A DNA stretch of 56,413 nucleotides from a virus. Numbering within the stretch: position 1 is the first letter of the stretch; every line of letters begins with the position of its first letter. Of the stretch, positions 48,417 through 55,944 are shown one piece after another. Position numbers and translations under genes: made by a program. Under the pieces are notes generated by a model. That model saw only the letters and a list, made by a program, of their open reading frames with translations, ran no database searches and was not told where the DNA came from. Location: IMG/VR virus record IMGVR_UViG_3300025732_000048, positions 1 to 56,413 of that record. One strand, given 5' to 3'.

Positions 48417-49559
48417 ATGTCTCGTGGCAAACAATTACAAGAAATGGAAGTAGGCACTAAACCATCCAAAACCGCTGTTAACTCAGGTGCAGCAGCTGCA
48501 GAAGGAATGCCAAAACTATCAGGTAATATTCCCCCAGGTCAAACTGGTTCTTGGGAAGATCTTGGTGGACCTACTCCAGAAAATTATAAGTCTGATGATG
48601 ATTCAGCTAAACTAAAAACCCCAGGAGCAACTCTTAAGCAAGTTAAGGACGTTGTAAATAAAGGCGCTAAACCAGCAGAAGCTGCGAAAGCAATGAGAGA
48701 AGAAGAGTTAGAACTAGATGATGAGGAAGTAATTGCTGAGTCTGAAGAGGAAGAACTCGAAGATGAAGGTTTAGAGGAAGGTGAAGAAGAAGGTGATGAA
48801 GAGGAAGCTGATGAAGAAGAGGTAGTAGAAGAAGAGTATGATATTGAAGAAGATGTTAATGCTCTGATTGAAGGTGAAGAACTTTCAGAAGAGTTTAGAG
48901 AAAAGGCAAAGACAATTTTTGAAGCAGCAATTACTTCAAGAGTTGTACAAATCAAAGAGCAACTAGAAGCACATTATGAAGAGCGTCTAGTTGAAGAAGT
49001 AGAAGAAATCAAAGAAGCTCTTTCTGAGCGTGTTGATTCCTACTTAGAGTATGTTTCTGATGAGTGGTTCACTGAGAACTCACTCTCAATTGAAGGTGGT
49101 CTGAAGGAAGAGTTAACCGAATCCTTCATGACCGGTCTGAAAGGACTTTTTGAAGAACATTATGTATCAATCCCTGAAGATAAATACAATGTGCTTGAGA
49201 GCATGGTAGAAAAACTTGATGAAATGGAGACAAAACTCAACGAGCAAATTGAGAAGAATGTTTCCCTAAACAAGCGTCTCGCAGAGTCGGTTGCTAACGG
49301 AATCTTTGATGAGATTTCTGAGGGCCTTGCTGCTACTCAGAAAGATAAGCTCGCTTCACTTGCCGAAAGTGTTGAGTTTGAAAGTGAAGAAGAATATCGT
49401 GAAAAACTGGAGACCCTGAAGGAAGCATATTTTCCTTCAAAAGTAGCATCTCCTTCTGCTAAAACTGAGTCCCTCTCTGAGGGAGTAGATAGTTCATCTG
49501 CAGATATCAGCGGATCTATGTCCGCATATCTGAGAACTCTCTCATCATTTAGCAAATAA
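48417..49559 (+). CDS. 22: Prohead scaffold core protein gp22
   Basis: 380 aa, longer than T4 gp22 (269 aa). It has a Pro/Gly-rich N-terminus (KLSGNIPPGQTGSWEDLGGP), a long acidic tract (residues about 98-150, EEEELEDEGLEEGEEEGDEE and more) and a helical C-terminal part (VESMVEKLDEMETKLNEQIE and LASLAESVEFESEEEYREKL). gp22 forms the inner core around which gp23 assembles and is degraded by gp21; several LxE sites for that protease are visible. Position before gene 23 confirms the call. Confidence 0.92.
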   Translation: MSRGKQLQEMEVGTKPSKTAVNSGAAAAEGMPKLSGNIPPGQTGSWEDLGGPTPENYKSDDDSAKLKTPGATLKQVKDVVNKGAKPAEAAKAMREEELELDDEEVIAESEEEELEDEGLEEGEEEGDEEEADEEEVVEEEYDIEEDVNALIEGEELSEEFREKAKTIFEAAITSRVVQIKEQLEAHYEERLVEEVEEIKEALSERVDSYLEYVSDEWFTENSLSIEGGLKEELTESFMTGLKGLFEEHYVSIPEDKYNVLESMVEKLDEMETKLNEQIEKNVSLNKRLAESVANGIFDEISEGLAATQKDKLASLAESVEFESEEEYREKLETLKEAYFPSKVASPSAKTESLSEGVDSSSADISGSMSAYLRTLSSFSK

Positions 49560-49579
49560 TTGAATTTAATATAATTCAA
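49560..49579 (+). promoter_or_regulatory. Inverted repeat before the major capsid gene
   Basis: TTGAATT (49560-49566), TAATAT, AATTCAA (49573-49579): a perfect 7-bp inverted repeat 33 bp before gene 23. No NATAAATA stands here; the AT-rich centre could be a -10 variant or the repeat an operator. The AAAGG at 49598-49602 may serve as ribosome binding site. Confidence 0.4.
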
Positions 49580-49611
49580 ACAAAACATCCACACAACAAA
49601 GGTAAACGCAA

Positions 49612-51039
49612 ATGTTCCATTCAGAGCATCTGCAGGAAAAGTGGGCACCTCTCCTCAACTATGAGGGTCTTGATACAATCAAAGATTCGCACAGAAGAGC
49701 GGTAACCGCAGTCCTGCTGGAAAACCAAGAAAAATTCTTAAGAGAGCAAAATGCTTTCGCAACTTCAGGTTCATTCCTGACAGAAGCAGCTCCTAACGTT
49801 AATACTCAATCTGGCGCAAACGCTGGTTTCAGTGCTAATGCTACCGATGCTGGTCCTGTTGCAGGTTTTGATCCAGTTCTGATTTCTCTAATCAGACGTT
49901 CAATGCCTAACCTGGTCGCTTATGACCTCGCTGGCGTTCAACCAATGAGCGGTCCTACTGGACTCATCTTCGCAATGCGCTCCCGCTATGCTAGCCAGTC
50001 TGGTGGCGAAGCACTGTTCAACGAAGCAGATACCGCATGGTCTGGTCAGAACAATTCTCGCAACCTCACTAGCGGATTCAGTGATGCTAATGCTGGTCTC
50101 GGTACTACCGCACAATCTGGCGTTAACCCATCAGTTCTGAACCCAGTTGGTAGTGCAAACTCCCTCGGCTATAATGTTGGTCAGGGTATGCGTACTGATG
50201 CTGCTGAAGCTCTTGGCGACGGCACCAGCAACGAGTTCAACGAGATGGCATTCTCAATCGAGAAAGTCACCGTTACTGCAAAGTCACGCGCACTGAAGGC
50301 TGAGTACTCACTTGAGCTTGCTCAGGACCTTAAGGCAATTCACGGTCTGAATGCAGAAGCTGAGTTGGCAAACATTCTGTCAACTGAAATTCTTGCTGAA
50401 ATCAACCGCGAAGTCATCAGAACCATCTACAAGGTTGCTGAGCAGGGTGCTGTTCAGAACGTTGCTACTGCTGGTACTTTTGACCTTGACGTTGACTCCA
50501 ACGGTCGTTGGTCAGTTGAGAAGTTCAAGGGTCTTCTGTTCCAAATCGAGCGCGATGCTAACGCAATTGCACAGCGCACTCGTAGAGGAAAGGGCAACAT
50601 CATCATGTGCTCTGCTGACGTTGCTTCAGCACTGACCATGGCTGGTGTTCTCGATTACACCCCAGCACTCAACGCTAACCTGAATGTTGATGATACCGGC
50701 AACACCTTTGCTGGTACTCTCATGGGCAAATTCCGCGTATACATTGACCCATATGCTGCTAACCTGACTGCTGCTAATGGCACTCCAGGCAACCAGTACT
50801 ATGTTGTCGGTTATAAGGGTTCTTCACCTTATGACGCTGGACTCTTCTATTGCCCATATGTTCCCCTCCAAATGGTTCGTGCCGTTGGTGAGAACACCTT
50901 CCAGCCAAAGATTGGCTTTAAGACCCGCTACGGCATGGTCGCTAACCCATTCGCGGAAGGAACCAACCAGGGTCTTGGTGGTCTCAACGTTAACGCAAAC
51001 CGTTACTACAGACGTGTTGCTGTTAAGAACCTCATGTGA
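49612..51039 (+). CDS. 23: Major capsid protein gp23
   Basis: 475 aa (T4 gp23 521 aa). The N-terminus WAPLLNYEGLDTIKDSHRRA and LLENQEKFLRE is the T4-like propeptide. SFLTEAA gives a gp21 cleavage site after Glu58, and VALIRR/FDPVLISLIRRSMPNLVAYD opens the mature protein. FSIEKVTVTAKSRALKAEYS and the C-terminal FKTRYGMVANPFAEGTNQGL are family hallmarks. It forms the hexamers of the HK97-fold capsid. Codons end in C or G more often than in neighbouring genes, as expected for the most abundant virion protein. A strong terminator follows. Confidence 0.97.
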   Translation: MFHSEHLQEKWAPLLNYEGLDTIKDSHRRAVTAVLLENQEKFLREQNAFATSGSFLTEAAPNVNTQSGANAGFSANATDAGPVAGFDPVLISLIRRSMPNLVAYDLAGVQPMSGPTGLIFAMRSRYASQSGGEALFNEADTAWSGQNNSRNLTSGFSDANAGLGTTAQSGVNPSVLNPVGSANSLGYNVGQGMRTDAAEALGDGTSNEFNEMAFSIEKVTVTAKSRALKAEYSLELAQDLKAIHGLNAEAELANILSTEILAEINREVIRTIYKVAEQGAVQNVATAGTFDLDVDSNGRWSVEKFKGLLFQIERDANAIAQRTRRGKGNIIMCSADVASALTMAGVLDYTPALNANLNVDDTGNTFAGTLMGKFRVYIDPYAANLTAANGTPGNQYYVVGYKGSSPYDAGLFYCPYVPLQMVRAVGENTFQPKIGFKTRYGMVANPFAEGTNQGLGGLNVNANRYYRRVAVKNLM

Positions 51040-51062
51040 TTTAAACTCACAAGAGTTATCTG

Positions 51063-51089
51063 GAGGGTCCTTCGGGACCCTCTTTTTTT
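51063..51089 (+). terminator. Factor-independent terminator after gene 23
   Basis: GAGGGTCC (51063-51070), loop TTCG, GGACCCTC (51075-51082), T-run 51083-51089. A perfect 8-bp GC-rich stem with a stable UUCG loop, 24 bases after the capsid stop. Confidence 0.95.
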
Positions 51090-51090
51090 A

Positions 51091-51098
51091 TCTAAATA
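51091..51098 (+). promoter_or_regulatory. Late promoter variant (TCTAAATA)
   Basis: TCTAAATA directly behind the terminator, 10 bp before the next ATG. The variant matches the one before gene 19. Confidence 0.55.
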
Positions 51099-51108
51099 GT
51101 TAGAAAAA

Positions 51109-51663
51109 ATGGCAGGAAGACCATCTCAGATTGAAAATAGAAATTTTCTTTCACCAACTGGATTTAAATTTGTATTAAAAAGAAGTCCTAAGGTAGCTTT
51201 CTTTTGTAATCAAGCAAATATTCCAGATATAAATTTAGGTATCGCAACCCAACCATCTTATTTGAAAGATATATCCATACCGGGAGATAAACTTCAGTTT
51301 GGAGATTTAAACTTAAGATTCTTAGTAGATGAAAATCTAGAGAATTATATGGAAATTCAAAACTGGATGAGGGGACTTGGATATCCTGAAGAAGTAAAAG
51401 AATTTAGAGACCTTGCCAATGAAGGAATTGTTCAAGGAAATTATTCTAGAGATAGACAAAACATTTATTCTGATGCAACGTTACAAGTTTTAAGTAGCAA
51501 TTTGGTTGCAAAGTTTCAAGTTTTTTTCAAAGACGTTTTTCCATATTCACTATCAACAATAACATTTGATGCGACTAATACTGACATAGAATACTTTACA
51601 GCAGATGTCAGTTTCAAGTATACTATATACAACCTAACAGACTTGAGCGGAAATCCTTTATGA
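51109..51663 (+). CDS. 3: Tail completion protein gp3-like
   Basis: 184 aa (T4 gp3 176 aa). It begins MAGRPSQIENRNFLSPTGFK. KVAFFCNQANIPDINLGIAT and FLVDENLENYMEIQNWMRGL are highly conserved in cyanophages, where this position between genes 23 and uvsY is annotated as gp3 as I recall. The fold pattern is that of the tail-tube family, fitting a terminator ring on the tail tube. In T4 gene 3 lies elsewhere, so the name rests on the cyanophage gene order. Confidence 0.62.
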   Translation: MAGRPSQIENRNFLSPTGFKFVLKRSPKVAFFCNQANIPDINLGIATQPSYLKDISIPGDKLQFGDLNLRFLVDENLENYMEIQNWMRGLGYPEEVKEFRDLANEGIVQGNYSRDRQNIYSDATLQVLSSNLVAKFQVFFKDVFPYSLSTITFDATNTDIEYFTADVSFKYTIYNLTDLSGNPL

Positions 51664-52097
51664 TCATTGATCTTGATAAGATTCAAGAAATGTGGGAAAA
51701 AGATTCTAAGATAGATATGGACAATTTACATACAGAATCTACAAATATCCCAGTTCTTCATGCAAAATATTTTGAACTTTATAATACCATCTTTCTTCTT
51801 AGAAAAAAAGCAGAGCAACAAAAAAGAAATATCCGACACGAAAGATATGAATACTACTCTGGAAAGTCAGACCCAGAAGTTTATATAGATAATCCTTTTC
51901 CTAAAAAAATTAGAGATAAGGATACAATGCAGAAGTATCTTGATGCAGACGAAAAACTTTCTACAGTATGCCTCAAGATTGATTACTACGATACAATGCT
52001 AGTTTATATTGAAAGCATCCTCAAGATGGTTCAGAACAGAACATATCAAATTAAAAATGCTATTGAGTTTATGAGATTTAACTCTGGACTGGGGTAA
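51660..52097 (+). CDS. uvsY: Recombination mediator UvsY
   Basis: 145 aa (T4 UvsY 137 aa). IQEMWEKDSKIDMDNLHTES, IPVLHAKYFELYNTIFLLRK and the helical C-terminal half match the family order. UvsY is a hexamer that loads the UvsX recombinase on gp32-coated single strands for recombination-dependent replication. The ATG overlaps the previous stop (ATGA). The stop adjoins the next late promoter. Confidence 0.92.
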   Translation: MIIDLDKIQEMWEKDSKIDMDNLHTESTNIPVLHAKYFELYNTIFLLRKKAEQQKRNIRHERYEYYSGKSDPEVYIDNPFPKKIRDKDTMQKYLDADEKLSTVCLKIDYYDTMLVYIESILKMVQNRTYQIKNAIEFMRFNSGLG

Positions 52098-52104
52098 ATA
52101 AATA
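52098..52104 (+). promoter_or_regulatory. Late promoter (ATAAATA)
   Basis: ATAAATA directly behind the uvsY stop codon (52095-52097), 21 bp before the GTG of uvsW. This agrees with late expression of UvsW in T4. Confidence 0.65.
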
Positions 52105-52125
52105 TCTGTAGATGAATGGATCCTC

Positions 52126-53601
52126 GTGATTGATACTACAGCAAATCTTGTAATTTCCAAATCTAACGAAGTATTTTTAAAGATTAATACAGAACCTCAT
52201 ATTGAATACGAACTAAGAGATCATTTCAAGTTTGAGGTTCCAAATGCAAAGTTTATGCCACAGTACCGTGGAAGGAATTGGAACGGGGAAATTCATCTAT
52301 ATGATATGAGATCAAAGCAAATCTATGTTGGTTTGCTTGATAAGATTGTATCCTTCTGTAATCAATATGGATACACTTATAAATTTGAAGACAATAAGTT
52401 CTATGGCACTCCATATGAGGAAAACGCGGAGATTTCATATGAGGGTGTTAAGGATTATATGTATTCCATTTGTGCCCATACTCCCAGGAAGTATCAAATT
52501 GAGGGAGTATATGGTGCCCTAAAGCATAATAGAAAACTATTGATAAGCCCCACTGCGAGCGGCAAATCGTTGATGATTTATTCTCTCGTAAGATATTATG
52601 TGGATAAAGGCGAAAAAATTCTTTTAGTTGTTCCGACGACATCTCTTGTAGAGCAGATGTACAAGGATTTCCTTGATTATGGTTGGGATGCTGACTCATA
52701 CTGCCACCGTATCTATTCTGGTAGGGAAAAAACTAATGAATATCCTGTAACAATTACGACTTGGCAATCAGTATATAAACTGGAGCGTTCATTCTTTGAG
52801 GATTATGGATGTATTATAGGTGATGAAGCTCATTTATTCAAGAGCAAATCTTTAATTGAGATTATGACTAAACTTCATCATGCCAAGTATCGTTTTGGTT
52901 TTACTGGCACTTTGGATGGAACACAAACTCATAAATGGGTTCTTGAAGGATTATTTGGTCCATCATATAAAGTTACAAAAACTGATGAATTGATGAGACA
53001 GGGACATCTCTCTCAACTTGATATTCAATGTCTTATTTTAAAACACCCACCACAAAAGTTTGAAACTTATGAAGATGAGATACAGTATTTAATCTCTCAC
53101 GAACAAAGAAATAATTTTATTAAAAATTTATCTTTAGATTTAAAAGGAAATACTCTTGTTCTTTTTGCTAGAGTAGAAGCACATGGAGCAATACTCTATG
53201 AAAAGATAAATACTAACAAGAGTGATGATCGTAAAGTATTTTTTGTTCATGGTGGAGTGGATGCTGAAGAGAGAGAATTGGTAAGAGAAATAACGGAGAG
53301 GGAGAACAACGCAATTATTGTTGCCTCTTATGGAACTTTTTCTACTGGTATCAATATTAAAAATCTCCATAATGTTATCTTCGCCTCACCAAGTAAGTCC
53401 AGAATTAGAAATCTTCAAAGTATTGGACGAGTTCTTAGAAAAGGAAAAGACAAAGTAAAAGCAACACTTTATGATATTGCTGATGATTGCACAACTAAGT
53501 CAAGAAGAAACTATACCTTAAATCATTTCATTGAAAGAATTAAAACTTATAATGAAGAGAATTTTAACTATGAAATAATCACAATTCAATTAAAGATATG
53601 A
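52126..53601 (+). CDS. uvsW: RNA-DNA and DNA helicase UvsW
   Basis: 491 aa starting at GTG 52126; ATGs upstream in the other frames run into early stops. Domains: N-terminal DNA-binding part (IEYELRDHFKFEVPNAKFMP, YRGRNWNGEIHLYD), Walker A SPTASGKSL (141-149), DEAH (233-236), GFTGTL (about 258), and motif VI QSIGRVLRKG (from about 431). It is a superfamily 2 helicase that unwinds R-loops and branched DNA and shifts replication from origins to recombination. It is slightly overlapped by the next gene (ATGA). Confidence 0.95.
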   Translation: MIDTTANLVISKSNEVFLKINTEPHIEYELRDHFKFEVPNAKFMPQYRGRNWNGEIHLYDMRSKQIYVGLLDKIVSFCNQYGYTYKFEDNKFYGTPYEENAEISYEGVKDYMYSICAHTPRKYQIEGVYGALKHNRKLLISPTASGKSLMIYSLVRYYVDKGEKILLVVPTTSLVEQMYKDFLDYGWDADSYCHRIYSGREKTNEYPVTITTWQSVYKLERSFFEDYGCIIGDEAHLFKSKSLIEIMTKLHHAKYRFGFTGTLDGTQTHKWVLEGLFGPSYKVTKTDELMRQGHLSQLDIQCLILKHPPQKFETYEDEIQYLISHEQRNNFIKNLSLDLKGNTLVLFARVEAHGAILYEKINTNKSDDRKVFFVHGGVDAEERELVREITERENNAIIVASYGTFSTGINIKNLHNVIFASPSKSRIRNLQSIGRVLRKGKDKVKATLYDIADDCTTKSRRNYTLNHFIERIKTYNEENFNYEIITIQLKI

Positions 53602-53987
53602 TAGAAGAAGATTTTTATGCAACAGTAAAACTTAAAACAGGAGAAGAAATATTCTGTAAAGTAGCAGCATCTGAAGAAGAGGATAGAACTATGCTTATAG
53701 TTTCAAATCCAATTACAGTATCAGAAATAAAAAGTAGAACAGGTGTAGTTGGATATAAACTAGAACCATGGTTAAAAACAACTACTGAAGATATGTTCAT
53801 TCTCAATATTGAAGATGTTTTAACTCTATCAGAATCTTCAGATATAGAAATGATAATAATGTATCAAAATTATATTCGCCAATCTACTAAAGATGGCAAT
53901 CAATCCAAACTCAGTCGTAGAATGGGATATCTTGCCAATGTAAATGATGCTAAAGAGATTCTAGAGAAGCTCTATAAAAATAGCTAA
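53598..53987 (+). CDS. Conserved cyanophage protein, 129 aa, Sm-like beta pattern
   Basis: It starts MIEEDFYATVKLKTGEEIFC, a strand-turn-strand pattern followed by MLIVSNPITVSEIKSR and YKLEPWLKTTTEDMFILNIE. This arrangement of five strands with GEEI and NP recalls an LSm-type small barrel; the resemblance is structural guesswork. The C-terminal third is helical (DAKEILEKLYKNS). It lies between uvsW and gene 55, a stable cyanophage position. Function unknown. Confidence 0.65.
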   Translation: MIEEDFYATVKLKTGEEIFCKVAASEEEDRTMLIVSNPITVSEIKSRTGVVGYKLEPWLKTTTEDMFILNIEDVLTLSESSDIEMIIMYQNYIRQSTKDGNQSKLSRRMGYLANVNDAKEILEKLYKNS

Positions 53988-54038
53988 AGATAATCTTTTC
54001 AACCTCCACAAAGGTAATTGTACAGGGTTTTGAGTACC

Positions 54039-54067
54039 TTGTCAACTATTTGTATAAGTGGTATAAT
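54039..54067 (+). promoter_or_regulatory. Host-type sigma-70 promoter for gene 55
   Basis: TTGTCA (54039-54044), 17-bp spacer, TATAAT (54062-54067). Start would be near 54074, 19 bp before the gene 55 ATG. An imperfect inverted repeat ACAAAGGTA (54007-54015) / TACCTTGT (54035-54042) overlaps the -35 box, like an operator. Confidence 0.8.
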
Positions 54068-54092
54068 CTATACATAATAATGATAAAAACTT

Positions 54093-54629
54093 ATGATTAC
54101 CACAGCAGTTATGACCAAGAGAAAGAGGTCAGAGCATTACGTTAATAACAAAGAGTTTCTTGCTGCTCTAATTAAGTATCGTGAAGATGTTGAAATATCA
54201 TTTATCCGTAAAAATGGTAGAGAACCAACAAAAGAAGATAGATCCCAAAGATGGGATACAAAACCACCCATTCCTCGCTACATTGGTGAGTGTTTCCTAA
54301 AAATTGCTAATCACCTGTCATTCAAACCAAACTTCGTGAACTACATGTTCAAGGAAGATATGATTTCTGATGGCATTGAAAACTGTGTTCAATACATTCA
54401 TAACTTCAACCCAGAGAAGTCACAAAACCCATTTGCATACTTCACTCAAATCATTCACTACGCTTTCCTTCGTCGTATCCAAAGAGAAAAGCGTCAGTTA
54501 GAAATCAAGAACAAAATCCTTGAGCGTTCAGGATTTTCTGAAGTATTTGACGACAACAGTATTGACGGAAGCAACTACAGCGACTATAATAGCATTAAGG
54601 ACGCTGTACACTCCAAACTTCGTTATTGA
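54093..54629 (+). CDS. 55: Late-transcription sigma factor gp55
   Basis: 178 aa (T4 gp55 185 aa). HYVNNKEFLAALIKYREDVE, IPRYIGECFLKIANHLSFKP and FNPEKSQNPFAYFTQIIHYA with FLRRIQREKRQ match the sigma region 2-like core of T4 gp55. It directs host RNA polymerase to the TATAAATA late promoters found throughout this window, together with gp33 and the sliding clamp. It is driven by its own host-type promoter, so it can be made before late transcription. Gene 47 follows without a gap. Confidence 0.95.
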   Translation: MITTAVMTKRKRSEHYVNNKEFLAALIKYREDVEISFIRKNGREPTKEDRSQRWDTKPPIPRYIGECFLKIANHLSFKPNFVNYMFKEDMISDGIENCVQYIHNFNPEKSQNPFAYFTQIIHYAFLRRIQREKRQLEIKNKILERSGFSEVFDDNSIDGSNYSDYNSIKDAVHSKLRY

Positions 54630-55670
54630 ATGAAAGTCGCAATTATTACAGACCAACACTTTGGAGCAAGAAAGAATTCCAAACTCTTTCATGATTATTT
54701 TTTAAAATTCTACAATGATGTATTTTTCCCGACGCTGGAACAGTATGGGATTACTACCGTTGTAGATATGGGAGATACTTTTGATAGTCGTAAAGGAATT
54801 GATTTCTCTGCTTTATCTTGGGCTAAAAGTAATTATTACGACAGACTCCAAGAAATGGGAGTAAAGGTTCATACGATTGTTGGCAATCATACAGCATACT
54901 ATAAAAACACTAATCAAGTAAACGCGGTAGATTTGCTACTGCGTGAATATGATAATGTGACTGTATATTCAGAACCAACTGAAGTGATGTTGGATAAACT
55001 TCCAACACTTTTTATACCTTGGATTAATCAAGAAAATGAAGAAAGCACTCTTAAACTTATTGAAAAGACAACTTGCCCGTGTGCGATGGGGCACCTTGAG
55101 CTTTCAGGATTTAGAGTTAATAAACAAATCGTCATGGAGCACGGTTTGGAAAGCACATTATTTGAGAAGTTCAAAGTTGTCTTCTCGGGACACTATCACA
55201 CTAGATCGAATAACGGAACAGTCTTCTACCTAGGAAATCCTTATGAGATGTTTTGGAATGATGTGAATGATACTAGGGGATTTCACATCTTTGATACTGA
55301 AACGGTAACTCACGAACCTATCAATAATCCGTATCGCCTGTTCTATAACATTTACTATGAGGATACAAACTATCAAACTTTTGATACTCGTGAGTATGAA
55401 AATAAGATTGTTAGGGTAATTGTTCGCAAGAAATCGGACATTAAGAAGTTTGAAAAGTTTGTTGATAAACTTTATTCCTCTAACATATCAGAACTCAAAA
55501 TCGTTGAAAATTTTGTAATACAAGAATCAGAAAATTTTGAAGCATTTGAATCAGAAGATACTCTTTCAATCTTGAATAGATATATTGAGGAGGCAGAAGT
55601 AAGTCTCGATAAATCAGTCGTTCAAAAAATGATTCAAGAAATTTATCAAGAGGCATGTGAATTAGTATGA
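54630..55670 (+). CDS. 47: Recombination nuclease subunit gp47 (Mre11-like)
   Basis: 346 aa (T4 gp47 339 aa). Metallophosphoesterase motifs are in order: DQH (Asp8, His10), MGDTFDSR (Asp49), GNH (Asn86, His87), GHLE and FSGHYHTR. It is the Mre11-type nuclease that with gp46 resects DNA ends to start recombination-dependent replication, and in T4 also degrades host DNA. It begins right at the gene 55 stop. The C-terminal 80 residues form the gp46-contacting tail. Confidence 0.95.
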   Translation: MKVAIITDQHFGARKNSKLFHDYFLKFYNDVFFPTLEQYGITTVVDMGDTFDSRKGIDFSALSWAKSNYYDRLQEMGVKVHTIVGNHTAYYKNTNQVNAVDLLLREYDNVTVYSEPTEVMLDKLPTLFIPWINQENEESTLKLIEKTTCPCAMGHLELSGFRVNKQIVMEHGLESTLFEKFKVVFSGHYHTRSNNGTVFYLGNPYEMFWNDVNDTRGFHIFDTETVTHEPINNPYRLFYNIYYEDTNYQTFDTREYENKIVRVIVRKKSDIKKFEKFVDKLYSSNISELKIVENFVIQESENFEAFESEDTLSILNRYIEEAEVSLDKSVVQKMIQEIYQEACELV

Positions 55671-55671
55671 T

Positions 55672-55944
55672 ATGTTTATTCTAACAATCAGTGGTAGAGA
55701 ATCTGAAGGAGCATATTCCGTAGTAGACGATGAAGGTGAACAAATTCTTTATTTGTTTGAGGAGGAAGATGATGCTGTGAGATATGCTATGATGTTAGAA
55801 GAAAATGGATGCCCTGAGATGCATGTAATAGAAATAGAAGATGATGTAATGATAAACACATGCGAAATACATGATTATAAGTATGCTATTATTACTCCAA
55901 ATGACATTGTGATTCCTCCCGACTCTGAACATGATTTTATTTAA
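55672..55944 (+). CDS. DUF3110-like small protein, 90 aa
   Basis: It begins MFILTISGRESEGAYSVVDD, and LYLFEEEDDAVRYAMMLEEN with MHVIEIEDDV are the hallmark of DUF3110, a family known from cyanobacteria and plastids. The C-terminus (KYAIITPNDIVIPP) is conserved in the cyanophage versions as I recall. The protein is acidic and soluble; its function is unknown in any host. It lies between genes 47 and 46, one base after the gene 47 stop, and overlaps gene 46. A host-derived origin is plausible. Confidence 0.7.
   Translation: MFILTISGRESEGAYSVVDDEGEQILYLFEEEDDAVRYAMMLEENGCPEMHVIEIEDDVMINTCEIHDYKYAIITPNDIVIPPDSEHDFI

Noticed and set aside
48584-48955. 123-aa Ser-rich minus-strand ORF
   Set aside because: Antisense of the Glu-rich tract of gene 22: GAA/GAG codons read as TTC/CTC or TCT on the other strand. 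No ribosome binding site or neighbours on that strand.
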